Assembly: GCF_024679095.1 (NCBI RefSeq)
Contig: NC_066516.1
Span: 1,843,732-1,907,731, forward strand
Direction of reading: 5' to 3'
DNA length: 64,000 nucleotides
Source of the DNA: Eriocheir sinensis
Lineage: Eukaryota; Arthropoda; Malacostraca; Decapoda; Varunidae
Shown: positions 14,200 through 24,358 of the stretch, piece by piece
Layout: every line of letters starts with the position of its first letter
Position numbering within the stretch: position 1 is the stretch's first letter
Notes under the pieces: generated by a model
Databases searched by the model: none
What the model was told of the DNA's origin: nothing
What the model saw: only the letters and a program-made list of their open reading frames with translations
Translations under genes and position numbers: made by a program

Positions 14200-14590
14200 T
14201 TGATTTAACCTGTTTATCAATTCCAGCGTTGACAAACTGGGTTAGTCAGCAGTTACCTATTTCGTATTTCTTATTTTGTCTCTTTCAACAGTGGTGCTCT
14301 GAAAGCATCAACCTAGGCAAACAAAGTGAATAACAAAGTTAAGCTTGTTTATCATTTCCGGCTATGACCAACAGCGTTACTTTTAATTGTTACCTATAAA
14401 AATGATCGTTTTCCACAGTACTGTTTTTCACTTGCACAAACATGGCAAGTAACAAAGTTCAGCCTTGTTATCAATTGTTTTGTTGTCAAACAGGGTCATT
14501 GTGAATAATTGTCTCCATCAACAAAAGAGGACTAAAAGTGTCCGTCAAGACAAAAATAGCGAATAACAACGTCAAAGAGGCTCCTGTGAC
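14200..14590 (+). repeat. Degenerate satellite-like monomers of about 115-135 bp
   Basis: Phrases like GTGAATAACAAAGTTAAGC and TGTTTATCATTT recur: TGTTTATCA at 14211 and 14346, TTGTTATCA at 14465, and AACAAAGTT at 14332 and 14451 with AACAACGTC at 14565. The spacing is 114-135 bp over three to four diverged units. No coding signal. Confidence 0.6.
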
Positions 14591-14689
14591 TGTCTTCCAC
14601 ATACTGTATTTCTCCATTCATACAATTTAAACTCTCACGAGCGGAGTAACATTTCTTCCCTGGATCTTCAATTGAGGTTACGTTTTTAA

Positions 14690-14791
<102 letters not shown>

Positions 14792-15177
14792 ACAGTATGC
14801 TGTGGGCATCTTTTTATGTTTACATATTTATGATCCCTTGTCTACCTCCTCTTGTTGTGAGAAAATAAAAACAATTAACAAAAACAGTCAAGGTTGGGTG
14901 CTGTGAGAGCAGAGCGCCGCGGCTCCTGTGACCTTCCTCGGAATATTTTTCCCTGCCGCTCGTTCCCCCCCGCGTATGCAAGCAGTACTCCGTCAATACT
15001 CGTTTTTCAACACACTTTTTTATTCAGAATACGATAATAATCTAATTGGGAAACATAACTACATTTCAAACTCATACTCTATGCAACACATTAGGGACTT
15101 GACGTAACTTGTTTTCCTTTTATACTGCGGTACGATGTGATAACAGCAATAGTATACCATAATTATAGCAGCAGCAC

Positions 15178-15185
15178 CAGCAGTG

Positions 15186-15228
<43 letters not shown>

Positions 15229-15247
15229 GAGGAGGAGGAGGAGGAGG
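15178..15247 (+). repeat. (AGT)n then (GGA)n next to the E3 3' end
   Basis: AGT trinucleotides at about 15185-15229 and GGA units at 15229-15247. E3 (minus strand) ends against the GGA tract, and another GGA tract lies at its other side (15880-15905). Confidence 0.9.
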
Positions 15248-15396
15248 ACGAAACTTGAAACAAAATCATGGACGAGCAGGCAGCAGAAAGCCTATTGGCT
15301 CATTGCGAGGCTGCCTGCTTTCAGCGATTTAATCAATCTGTCAGCCACAGGAATGGCTTGCGGGAAGGATTGAAGCACTTCTGTACGTACTCGTGA
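15248..15396 (-). mobile_element. E3: 3' UTR of an E-family (CR1-like) LINE
   Basis: The stretch GCAGGCAGCAGAAAGCCTATTGGCTCAT and GGCTGCCTGC matches the 3' UTR of E1 at about 59990-60090 (minus strand). SINE1a separates it from the ORF2 end at 15825-15880. Only the terminal part of the element survives. Confidence 0.8.
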
Positions 15397-15824
15397 GTTT
15401 TTATTTTTTAATTTTTTTTAACGTTGTTGCCTATTGCGCCGGTAGGCATCTTCCCGGTGGGGCCTGATGGTCGGCCCAAGGCTTCTTCCAGGTGGGGCCT
15501 GATGGTCGGCCCAAGGCTTCTTCCAGGTGGGGCCTGATGGTCGGCCCAAGGCTTCTTCCAGGTGGGGCCTGATGGTCGGCCCAGCCCGTGCTGGCGCAGG
15601 CGAGTGTTTATAGTGGCGCCATCTTGCATTGGCTCATGCTGCCCCCCGGAACTCGTTCTTGATTCGCTTGGACGGCTTCCTCTAGAGTCCGGGTTGATGG
15701 GTAGTTTTAAGCCACTCGGCGGTGACTGAAAAATCCGAGTGGTAGCGTGAGGATTCGAACCCGCGTCGTCCATCACGCGGCGAATGTGGGTCCAGTACGC
15801 TATCACTTCGGCCACCGCCTACCC
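15397..15824 (-). mobile_element. SINE1a: tRNA-derived SINE nested in E3
   Basis: On the minus strand the head reads GGTAGGCGGTGGCCGAAGTG, with a pol III A box (15804-15814) and a B box GGTTCGAATCC (complement at 15751-15761, one terminal base aside). The body follows, then three full and one partial 35-bp tandem units (starts 15456, 15491, 15526, 15561), and a 3' T/A-rich tail (15397-15420). Copies at 45659 and 51350 share head, body and the GGCAACAACGT-type end before poly(A). It is non-coding and would depend on LINE machinery. It interrupts E3 between its 3' UTR and ORF end. Confidence 0.88.
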
Positions 15825-15880
15825 GTTTAGTTCACTCCCGATGCAGCAGAGTGACGGTCAATGCGATTTTTGAAGGAGTT
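15825..15880 (-). pseudogene. E3: last codons of E-family ORF2
   Basis: The minus-strand reading is NSFKNRIDRHSAASGVN followed by stop, matching the E1 terminus SFKKRIDRHFAASGVN at 60119-60170. Upstream the frame passes into (GGA)n, so the copy is cut off at the 5' side there. Confidence 0.8.
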
Positions 15881-15925
15881 GGAGGAGGAGGAGGAGGGAG
15901 AGGAAGAGAAGGAGGAGGAATTACA
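15881..15925 (+). repeat. (GGA)n-rich tract at the 5' edge of E3
   Basis: GGAGGAGGAGGAGGGAGAGG and more GGA units. Same motif and strand as the tract on the other side of E3. Confidence 0.85.
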
Positions 15926-16090
15926 TGGAGTAGGTATGGACACCTGCCGAAACAGGCACAAGTTACTCCCGGTGAAGCTTATACAAGAGGCGAGAGGGTG
16001 CAGAAAGCCTGAAAGACCTTCCTGCATCATCTCTCGTTTCCTCGTTGTCTTATTAACACCAGAGAGTAGTTCAGCTTGCATTCTAAAGCA
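15926..16090 (+). mobile_element. Orphan 5' UTR fragment of family A
   Basis: GGAGTAGGTATGGACACCTGCCGAA, continuing to ACACCAGAGAGTAGTTCAGC, matches the 5' end of A4 (18337-18510) and part of A5 (30120-30160). It stops after about 165 bp without any ORF. A LINE fragment keeping only its 5' end is unexpected for 5'-truncating retrotransposition, so a later rearrangement is likely. Confidence 0.7.
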
Positions 16091-16104
16091 GGTCAATTTA
16101 CGGT

Positions 16105-16745
16105 TTCACCCAACCAACGATTTTCTCACATGGTTGATGTTTTTCTTGTGATAGATGTAGTGAATTGCATGATTTTGTGCCTCATTTCCGTCGCAAATGT
16201 CTACTTTTCGAGTTATGCCTCTTTTCAAGTTATGCCTATCCCCTGCCCTAAACGATCTTGGGGGACCTGTGGGAACACGGGTTTTTTGGGTGGGGGAGCA
16301 TGAAATCGACTAATATGCATTTCAAATGAGGTCGAGAAATCAACAGAATCACATTAGAACATCAGTGAAAAGACATAGCCTACATTTGTTTTGGTGGGAG
16401 CGGGGGAAGCGGCCATTGTGAAGTAAGCAGTGTTGCCAACGATCCGCTATGGTTGAGCAGTGTTGCCAACGATTTGCTACATTCAGCAAAACTAGCTGCG
16501 GCCACTGGAAGGTTAGCAGTATTCCCAACGAGGTGCTACATAGCACAAGGGTGAGTTGTTTTGGGAAAATTGTTATTAAAATACCCTGGCCGAAGATTTC
16601 TAACTCTCCTAGATAGGATAGGCATAACTTGAAGAGGCATAACTCGAAAAGTAGACATTTGCGACGGAAATGGGGTACAAAATCATTCAATTCACTACGT
16701 GTATCACCAGAAAAGATAAAGAACATGAGAAAATAGTTGCTTTCG
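16105..16745. mobile_element. Inverted-repeat (foldback) sequence, about 640 bp
   Basis: The left arm at 16112-16245 contains CATTTCCGTCGCAAATGTC and TTTTCGAGTTATGCCTC. The right arm at 16608-16745 carries the reverse complement, roughly 85% alike by eye, with a ~360-bp spacer. Inside the spacer AGCAGTGTTGCCAAC occurs at 16426 and 16456 (30-bp unit), with a diverged third copy near 16515. No transposase is visible. A non-autonomous DNA transposon is possible, but the ends and a target duplication are not defined. Confidence 0.6.
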
Positions 16746-17134
16746 CTAAGTTCAGGAAATGAAAACCACAACAACGGCATTACCTTACTGGTCAGATGTT
16801 GATGGTTCTGGTGGTGCTACTGCTGCTGCTGCCTCCTCTCCACTATAAATACAGGGAAGTTTACAGTCTGGGCACCGTACTTCTAATGGAAGGACACCAT
16901 GACTTCTTTGTCGTCCAGATAAAATTGATTAATAAACTCCCAGCAGTCGTCCGTACAACCAGCACACACCGTGGCCATCTTTAAACTGACTGGCAAACAC
17001 TAACTTACTGTTCGAATGGACCGCAGTTTCGAAACACCAAACACGATATTTCTTTACAACTACCGCTTCACCCCCACCGCTGCCCCCCCACTCCGTCTCG
17101 CGCTGGGTATTCCAATGGCCCACACCGAATGTCG

Positions 17135-17345
17135 AATATATTTAAACTACCCCAACCCAACTTGACATAACCTAACCTCTAACTGAGGGGGGGGGGGGGG
17201 GCAAGCTTCCCTCGACCCCCCTTTTAACCAAGGGGGCCCCCCATGGACCCCCCCCACCCACATTGTAACGATCTTGGAGGACCCGTGAGAATTCACGGGT
17301 TCTGGTGGGGGCGCATATTTAAATTATTCCAACCGAACTTTACGA
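17135..17345. repeat. G-rich tract and repeated AACGATCTTGG block
   Basis: AACGATCTTGGAGGACCCGT at 17267 repeats AACGATCTTGGGGGACCTGT at 16252, each followed by a CACGGG half and a G-rich run. TATTTAAACTACCCCAACC (about 17138) and TATTTAAATTATTCCAACC (about 17314) form a second diverged pair. Runs of G (17188-17202) and C interrupt. No gene is seen. Confidence 0.55.
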
Positions 17346-17841
17346 CCTAGCTTATAATTATAGCTCATAATTGACTATAATTGTCAGTATTTGTTATTGC
17401 TGCCTATGTCTATATATGCCAAGTCAAGTCACTTTGCGACCGGTACGCGCAGGGGGTGGTTTGGAGACGAAGCAGCGGGATGACGTCACTTGAAGCTAAA
17501 AAAAAAAAAATATCCGCCAGTTCAGGGATGACTAAAGATGCGACCGTGTCTGCACTTTGGATGTGCATGTTTGCCTTCTTTCACAGCGCGTTCAGGCAAG
17601 CCGCTGACGAAAAAAATATGCCTTTTTATTGTGCTATGCGTGACTGTAATTTCAATGCCTACAAATGGCGGTGTGGGGTGTAAGGGAAGCCATGTTGAAG
17701 TGATTGATTTAAATTAGCCCACCTTTCTTCGTTTTCTCTAAATCCCTGTTTCTACATTCTCTAGTTTGGCTCTAAGCAGTGTCACGCATAAACCACGCCT
17801 CTGCAGTGTCTCCTCCGACAAACCTGCGTATAACTTGACTT

Positions 17842-17843
<2 letters not shown>

Positions 17844-17921
<78 letters not shown>
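17844..17921. repeat. (TA)n microsatellite
   Basis: About 78 bp of TA. The flanks are unique sequence. No LINE junction is seen at either edge. Confidence 0.97.
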
Positions 17922-17922
<1 letters not shown>

Positions 17923-18075
17923 TTAGATTGCTGCCTGCATATTATTGACACTGACGACTGTTTACTATGCGTAGGCTAGCATACAGTATCCACGAAATCA
18001 GACTCGCCGTGTGGCTGTAGGTTGCCGTTGTGCGATAATGCTCACTTCAGACTCGGGTGAACCGACTTTTTTTTT

Positions 18076-18104
18076 ATAGTAGTAGTAGTAGTAGTTGTAG
18101 TAGC

Positions 18105-18175
<71 letters not shown>

Positions 18176-18330
18176 TATCAGTATCAGTAGTAGTAGTAGT
18201 AGTAGTAGTAATAGAAGTAGTGGGGCTAATGACCTCCAAGCTATGGAGCCCTCCATGATTATGCGTCGGGAAAATATACATGGGTGGAGGTATCTTTTAT
18301 GTAGTAGTAAAAAAAAAGTAGTAGTAGTAG
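18076..18330 (+). repeat. (AGT)n array on the 5' side of A4
   Basis: AGT units at 18076-18214 and again at 18300-18330, around a short unique stretch. A4 starts directly after TAGTAGTAG at about 18331 and ends directly before another AGT array at 21650. Confidence 0.92.
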
Positions 18331-18492
18331 TTGGTCGGAGTAGGTAGGAAGACACCTACCGAACGGGCGCAAGCCACTACCGGAGAGGTATATATGGGAA
18401 GTAAGGAGGGAGCTGAAGCCCTCCAAAGACCCTTCCCATGTCCTCACTAACCATTTCCCTATTGTCTCACCAACACCGGAGAGTAGTTCAGC

Positions 18493-19866
18493 ATGCTCTC
18501 TAAAGACAGATCCTCTCTCTATCCACACCACACTACATTCACACAACATACACACCTTTTCCAAAAAATCAAATTTCAAAATGGCGCACCTTCACCCTGC
18601 TTCGGAGTCCCCGTCTGGTGGGGGAGGGGGACCACATATTCCCCCAGGGAGGACTCCCCTTCCGGCTGCCGACCTGAGAGGTGTCTTGATAACTCCTCGA
18701 ACCTCTTTCTTATCAATTTCTGCAACATTCGCGGTCTTCGTTATAATTTTCATTCTGTGGAATACCATCTCTCCTCCTCTAAACCTCACCTTCTCTTCCT
18801 CACCGAAACACAGGTTTCTGAGGCTACTGACAGCAATCTCTACTCTGTTCCCTCCTACTATCTCTATTCTAAATTTCAATCCAAAGATGAATGTTGCGTC
18901 TATGTGCGCAACGACATCACTTGCTCTCGTGCCCACGACCTTGACTCTTCAGAATTTTCCACCATCTGGCTAAGACTTCATCGTCATTCTATTACTAAAT
19001 ACATATGTGCTGTTTATCTCTCATCTAACTCTACAAAGTACGTAATTTTTTTTGACTACTTGAACTCTAAAGTGGAGCACATCTTCACCCACTCTTCTTT
19101 CGCTGAAGTCTCCATCCTAGGATATTTCAATGTTCACCACCAGCTTTGGCTTTCATCCTCTTTCACTGACCAGCCTGGTGAACAAGCCTACAACTTTGCT
19201 CTCCTCAACGACCTACAGGAGTTGGTTCAGCACCCTACACGTATTCCCGACCGTTTTGGAGACCGGCTAAACATACTAGACCTCTTCCTTACCTCTAATC
19301 CTTCTGCTTACTCTGTCAAACTGTTCTCTATGTTAGGCTCCTCCGATCACAACCTTATTTATGTATCATGTCCTATCACTCCTGTACACCCTCTGGACCC
19401 ACCGAAGAGGCGATGCTTCTGGCATTTTGCTGCAGCTCGGTGGGACGACCTGAGGATGTACTTTTCCGATTTCCCGTGGAATGATTATTGCTTCCAGGAG
19501 CGAGACCCCTCTGTCTGTGCCCAGCGCGTCACAGAGGTGATTGTCTCTGGAATGGAGGCATACATTCCACGTACTTTCTCTACCCCTCATGCTAAAAAGC
19601 CTTGGTTAAATCACGCTTGTTCTCCTGCTGGCAAAAATAGAGAGGCAGCTCACAAAAGGTACCAGAGTCTTCGAACTCCCGCTAACCATGATCTTTACAT
19701 TTCTGCCCGGAATCATGCCAAATCTATTCTCCGACTTACCAAAAACTCCTTCATCAACAGAAAATGCCAAAACCTTGCTTTCTCTAATTTTTCCCGTGAC
19801 TTCTGGCATCTAGCCAAAAAACATCTCCTCCAACTTCACTTCTTCCTCTTTCCCTCCTTTCCTTAG
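18493..19866 (+). pseudogene. A4 endonuclease and linker, 457-codon open frame
   Basis: An N-terminal Pro/Ser-rich leader is followed by [11 protein letters not shown] (the EN start, Asn), [12 protein letters not shown] with the metal-binding Glu, then [13 protein letters not shown] where GDFN is expected, so the catalytic Asp is Tyr. [13 protein letters not shown] and [13 protein letters not shown] follow with the SDH pair intact. A linker with [17 protein letters not shown] and [10 protein letters not shown] runs to a stop at 19864-19866. The start ATG at 18493 lies in what looks like 5' UTR shared with other copies, so the true start is uncertain. Loss of Asp suggests a nicking-dead enzyme. 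Confidence 0.8.
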
Positions 19867-20067
19867 TCCTGACGGCAGCACCGCCGTCTCATCTAAGGCT
19901 GAACTCTTATCTCAAACATTTTCTAAAAACTCCACTCTGGACGATTCTGGGCATATTCCTCCTTTTCATCGCTTCTCCGACTCATGCCTGTTATTAAAAT
20001 TCTTAAGAATGATGTTTTCTATACCCTCTCTGGCCTCAATCCTCAGAAGGCTTATTGACCTGATGGA

Positions 20068-20919
20068 GTGCCTCCTATTGTCCTTAAAAACTGTGCCTCC
20101 GTGCTGACGCCCTGCCTGGTCAAACTCTTTCGCCTCTGCCTGTCAACATCTACCTATCCTTCCTGCTGGAAGTATGCCTTCATAAAGCCTGTGCCTAAGA
20201 AGGGTGGCCGTTCCAATCCCTCAAACTACCGTCCTATAGCTTTACTTTCTTGTCTATCTAAAGATTTTGAATCAATCCTTAACCGGAAGATTCAAAAGCA
20301 CCTTTCCACTTCTGACCTTCTATCTGATCGCCAGTATGGATTCCTCAAAGGGCATTCTACTGGTGATCTCCTTGCCTTCCTAACTGACTCTTGGTCATCC
20401 TCTCTTAGCCGTTTCGGTGAAACCTATGCTATTGCGCTGGACATATCAAAAGCTTTTGATTGGGTGTGGCACAAATTTTTGCTTTCCAAACTACCCTCCT
20501 ACGGTTTCTATCCTTCTCTCTGTACCTTTATCTCCAGTTTCCTTTCTGACCGTTCTATTTCTGCTGTAGTAGACGGTCACTGTTCTTCCCCTAAACCTAT
20601 TAACAGTGGTGTTCCGCAGGGTTCTGTCCCATCTCCCACTCTCTTTCTGTTGTTCATTGATGATCTTTCCAAAACGAACTGTCCTATCCATTCTTACACC
20701 GATGACTCTACTCTGCATTACTCAACTTCTTTTAATAGAAGACCCACCCAACAGGAAATAAACGATTCTAGCCTGGAGGCAACAGAACGCTTAGCCTCAG
20801 ACCTTACTCTTATTTCCGATTGGGGCAAGAAGAACCTGGTGTCCTTCAACGCCTCAAAAACAATTTCTCCACCTATCCACTCGACACAATCTTCCAAGCA
20901 ACTATCCCCTATTCTTTGA
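20068..20919 (+). pseudogene. A4 reverse transcriptase core, 283-codon open frame
   Basis: [74 protein letters not shown] (first catalytic Asp), [20 protein letters not shown], then the active site SYTDDSTLHY where sister copies have SYADDSTLHY. Ala to Thr at that place is tolerated in some RTs. The Asp pair is present. A frameshift near 20860 ends the frame early. It continues in another frame with NTYPLFF-type sequence. Confidence 0.85.
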
Positions 20920-21119
20920 CAACACTCAGCTATCACCTTCCTCAACACTAAACATCCTCGGTCTATCCTTAACTCAAAATTTCAACTGGAAACTTCATAT
21001 CTCTTCCCTTACTAAATCAGTTTCCTCGAAACTGGGCGTTCTGTACCGTCTCCGCCAGTTCTTTTAACCCGCACAGTTGCTATCCATTTACAGGGGCCTT
21101 GTCCGCCCTCGTATGAAGT

Positions 21120-21536
21120 ATGCATCTCATGTGTGGGGGGGGCTCCACTCACACAGCTCTACTTGACGGAGTGGAGTCTAAGGCTCTTCGTCTCATCAGC
21201 TCTCCTCCTCATACTGAAAGTCTTCTACCTCGTAAATTTCGCCGCCATGTTGCCTCTCTTTCTATATTCTATCGATATTTTCATGCTGACTGCTCTTCTG
21301 AACTTGCTAACTGCATGCCTCCCTTCTTCCCGCGGCCCTGCTGCACACGACTTGCTACTCATGCTCATCCCTATACTGTCCATACCCCTTATGCAAAAGT
21401 TAACCAGCATCTTCATTCTTTCATCCCTTACACTGGTGAACTCTGGAACAATCTTCCTTCATCTGTATTTCCTCCTGCCTACGACTTGAACTCTTTAAAG
21501 AGGAGGGTATCAGGACACCTCTCCTCCCGGAATTGA
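21120..21536 (+). pseudogene. A4 C-terminal domain after the RT
   Basis: KALRLISSPPHTESLLPRKFRRHVASLSIFYRYFHADCSSE is the conserved block (seen in A1, A2, A3, A6, A7 and A8), followed by YAKVNQHLHSFIPYTGELWN and NSLKRRVSGHLSSRN with a stop at 21534-21536. Its function is unknown. The equivalent region in other non-LTR elements aids RNA and DNA binding. A G-run length change at about 21136 shifts the frame from the preceding part. Confidence 0.78.
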
Positions 21537-21649
21537 CCTCTCTTTTGGCAACTCTGTAATCTTTTTAGGAGCAGCAAGTAGCGGGTTTTTTTTATTATTG
21601 TTTCTTTTTTTGTGTGCCCTTGAGCTGTCTCCTCTGCTGGAAAAAAAAA

Positions 21650-21682
21650 GTAGTAATAGTAGTAGTGGTAGTACCAGCAGTG

Positions 21683-21731
<49 letters not shown>
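21650..21731 (+). repeat. (AGT)n array on the 3' side of A4
   Basis: AGT units with GGT and CAG variants, starting right after the A4 poly(A). Confidence 0.95.
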
Positions 21732-22936
21732 CATTCATGTTAGTTTAATATCAAAAGGAAATTATTTAGGAAATTTTCTAAGCCACCGCCACTGTCATTA
21801 TCATCATCATAATCATCACCATTACCACCACCATCACCACCATCATAAGCTTATCACTCTCATCCCTACCACCACCAGCACTACCACGGGCAGCACTAGC
21901 AGTGTAGGCTCATCCCTGGTCGGTCACACTTCGGGCTATTTATTGACTTCTCTGCTTTACGGGTGCTTCCTTGCCCAAGGCCACAGTCAGCACCAGCTAT
22001 ATACCTACCTTACTCCTTCCTATCCCAGTTTCCTATACCTTTGCATGTCCCTTTACTTTCCCTTTCCCTTCCCTTTCCTGTACTAACTCCTCAGTCTACA
22101 CCAGCTTTACCTCTTTCCCATCCTTTGCCCTCTAACATTAATATTATCATAAACCGTTGCAAGGCTCCTTCCCGACCCTGCACTAGGATATAAAAGGATA
22201 CATACTCTCCTCATCCCTTCGCTAGTCTTCAACCCACACCACCTACGCCTCTTTCTTTTCCTACGCCTTTTCTTGATATACTACTACATCTCTACCCCGA
22301 TTCATTCTTTACTCCCACATCTCTCACCGTCTACAGCCCTTTCTTCTCCTCAGCCTAATCCTGATATCCAATGTGTTAACGTCTTTCCCTTCCTTTCCCC
22401 ACCTCAGTCCCTTCCCCAGCCCACACCATCATCATTCCCTTTCCCTTTTCCGTCTCATCACAATATCCTACATATTTGCGTCTATCTCTGCGTTCTCCAC
22501 CTCCACCACCTATACTAGTGCTTCTCAAACTTCGTCCGTTCATTTGCCCGTTCAAGGATGTGTCAGCCCTTGTGCTCCCTTTAAAAGTTCACATTTCCAA
22601 GACCCTCAAGAATAATATGAAAATTTCTAAACTGTGATACTCTTCTCATAATACACTATGCACAATCGTTAATCGGTTTGAAGCTTTTATTGCAGTTCAT
22701 GGGATGGCTGATATTGCTTACTCTCAGTTCGGTTTTTATGTCACAGGTAATGGATATCTCATACATGGCCCCATATTCAACCGGTCTCAGTGTTTAATTC
22801 TGTTCAAGAAGGGTAGAGAAACCAGTCACAAAAATAGTTGAAATGTCGGAGTTTGACTGATTCGCTAAGCGTCATGCTGACACCACAATACTGCCAACCA
22901 TAGCCACAGTAAAATCCACTTATGGCCCCTTGGGAG

Positions 22937-22939
<3 letters not shown>
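21732..22939. other. Pyrimidine-rich spacer, no recognised gene
   Basis: C/T-rich low-complexity sequence with CAT- and CAC-rich patches (21780-21850). Frames are Ser/Pro/Leu-rich and show no domain. I see no element ends. Confidence 0.5.
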
Positions 22940-22978
<39 letters not shown>

Positions 22979-23070
22979 CACGAAACTGCAATTATTGGCA
23001 GACGGAATCACGCCCCCCTAGTATCCAACTCACGCCCCCCTAGTATCCAACTCACGCCCCCCGCACCCCC
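22936..23070 (+). repeat. (GT)n and a two-copy 22-bp repeat
   Basis: (GT)n at 22939-22977, then CACGCCCCCCTAGTATCC in two tandem copies from about 23009, with a third partial unit. Confidence 0.85.
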
Positions 23071-23172
23071 CCCAGTTTGGGAACCACTGCACTACACCAT
23101 TCCAATTTCTCAGCCTCATTCTGACATCTACCATCTTTAGTCTCTCCCTTCCCGCACGGTCCCAGCCAGTAC

Positions 23173-24358
23173 CATAGCTGGGCACGATAACAGAAAACTT
23201 TATTCCCGATAACCGATAACTGATAATGGAAAACCTTATCGGTGATAACCGATATTCGTTAACTGGAGACACAAATATAGGCGATAACCGATAACCGATA
23301 CTCGATATAAATCCACAATTCCGATACTAGCTAGCGATAAGTCCGATAGGCGAAAACGATACTATATTGATATTTCAAATAAAAAACATAGATGAATTCA
23401 AATTTTCATTATCTGTATTTTAGAAAACTTACAAAACCTGAAAACCACACGTTGACATGTACCTATGGACGGTAATACTAGAAACGCCTGAACCTGTGTT
23501 GTGTTATTTGGCGTCCCCACCATCAAAACCTGTCGCTTTTGTTTACAAACACTGGTCTCTCGTGAACTGCGCATGCTCAGACCAGCAAGCGTTCACCTGT
23601 ACAGTCTCACAAAGATTTTTAACCGTATTTAAGAGTTGCTGGAAGGCTGAATCAGACATACAGTACCACTACCACTATCCCCGCTGTTTCTAGAACGACA
23701 CTCTGTACGAGTTGTATTTAAAAGAACAGAGTGTCGTTCTAGAAACAGCGAGGATGGTGGTAGTGTATGTCTGATTCAGCCTTCAACTTAATGTAAAATG
23801 CTTTGTGAGACTGTACAGGGCTACGCTTATTGGTCTGAACATGCGCAGTTCACGAGAGACCAGTGTTTGTAAACAAAAGCGGCAACTTTTGACGATAGGA
23901 TACCAAATAACACAACGCCGGGTGCCTTCAATACCACGGCATGCTCACAAACGAATATGGAATATCAAATTTGAGGCAGTGAATAATCATTTTTTGGCCA
24001 AAGTTAAATGAGTTTTCTCTTTGATATATTGATTTTTTGAGTCTAACATAAAAATAACCTAGTATTTTAATATTGATGATCTAAGTATGAAATCTCTTCA
24101 CCGAAGATATTTCATAACCCGGGTCCCCGAAGTTTTTTCATACAACACCGGGCGCCCGGGCCACGCATGCACAGTAGGGAAGAGGCAACGTGGTTTTTTT
24201 TCAGAGAGGCGGAAAAAAGTAGCGATTATCGCTAGTTTGGTTACAAAAGTAACGAAGATACCGATATATATTTAAATAAGTAGCGGATGGCCGATAACCC
24301 GATTTTGTTATCAGCGATAAAGTATCGCGATAACTTATCGCGATAACGCCCAGCTATG
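23173..24358. mobile_element. Foldback DNA-transposon-like element, about 1.19 kb
   Basis: The left end CATAGCTGGGC (23173) is mirrored by GCCCAGCTATG at 24348-24358. Subterminal copies of CGATAAC/GATAACCGATAA crowd both ends. The centre is a near-perfect palindrome: arms 23498-23706 and 23726-23916 around a 19-bp loop. No transposase ORF is present, so it is non-autonomous. The family is unclear. hAT-type is a guess from the GCTGGGC end, and I could not find a convincing 8-bp target duplication. Confidence 0.75.

Larger units (their letters stand above)
18331..21649 (+). mobile_element. A4: near full-length family A (jockey-like) LINE
   Basis: The most complete family A copy, about 3.3 kb: 5' UTR (18331-18580), one ORF with endonuclease (from about 18700) and RT (from about 20060), a C-terminal domain (to 21536), and a 3' UTR ending in CCCTTGAGCTGTCTCC plus a 9-A run at 21641-21649. 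Both ends face (AGT)n. No separate ORF1 is visible, unlike the CR1-like families. Frameshifts near 19850-20060, 20860, 20920 and 21060-21140 inactivate it. The jockey assignment is by RT style and needs a tree. Confidence 0.88.

Noticed and set aside
15456..15583. CRISPR-like regular repeats
   Set aside because: The 35-bp units are directly adjacent with no spacers, and belong to the SINE1 3' region in a eukaryotic sequence.
17160..17185. Telomere-like AACCTAACC
   Set aside because: Only two units within a G/C-rich patch. No array, so no telomeric or interstitial telomere repeat.
22186..22200. TATA-box-like GGATATAAAAGG
   Set aside because: No gene or element starts downstream. Chance occurrence is likely in this DNA.
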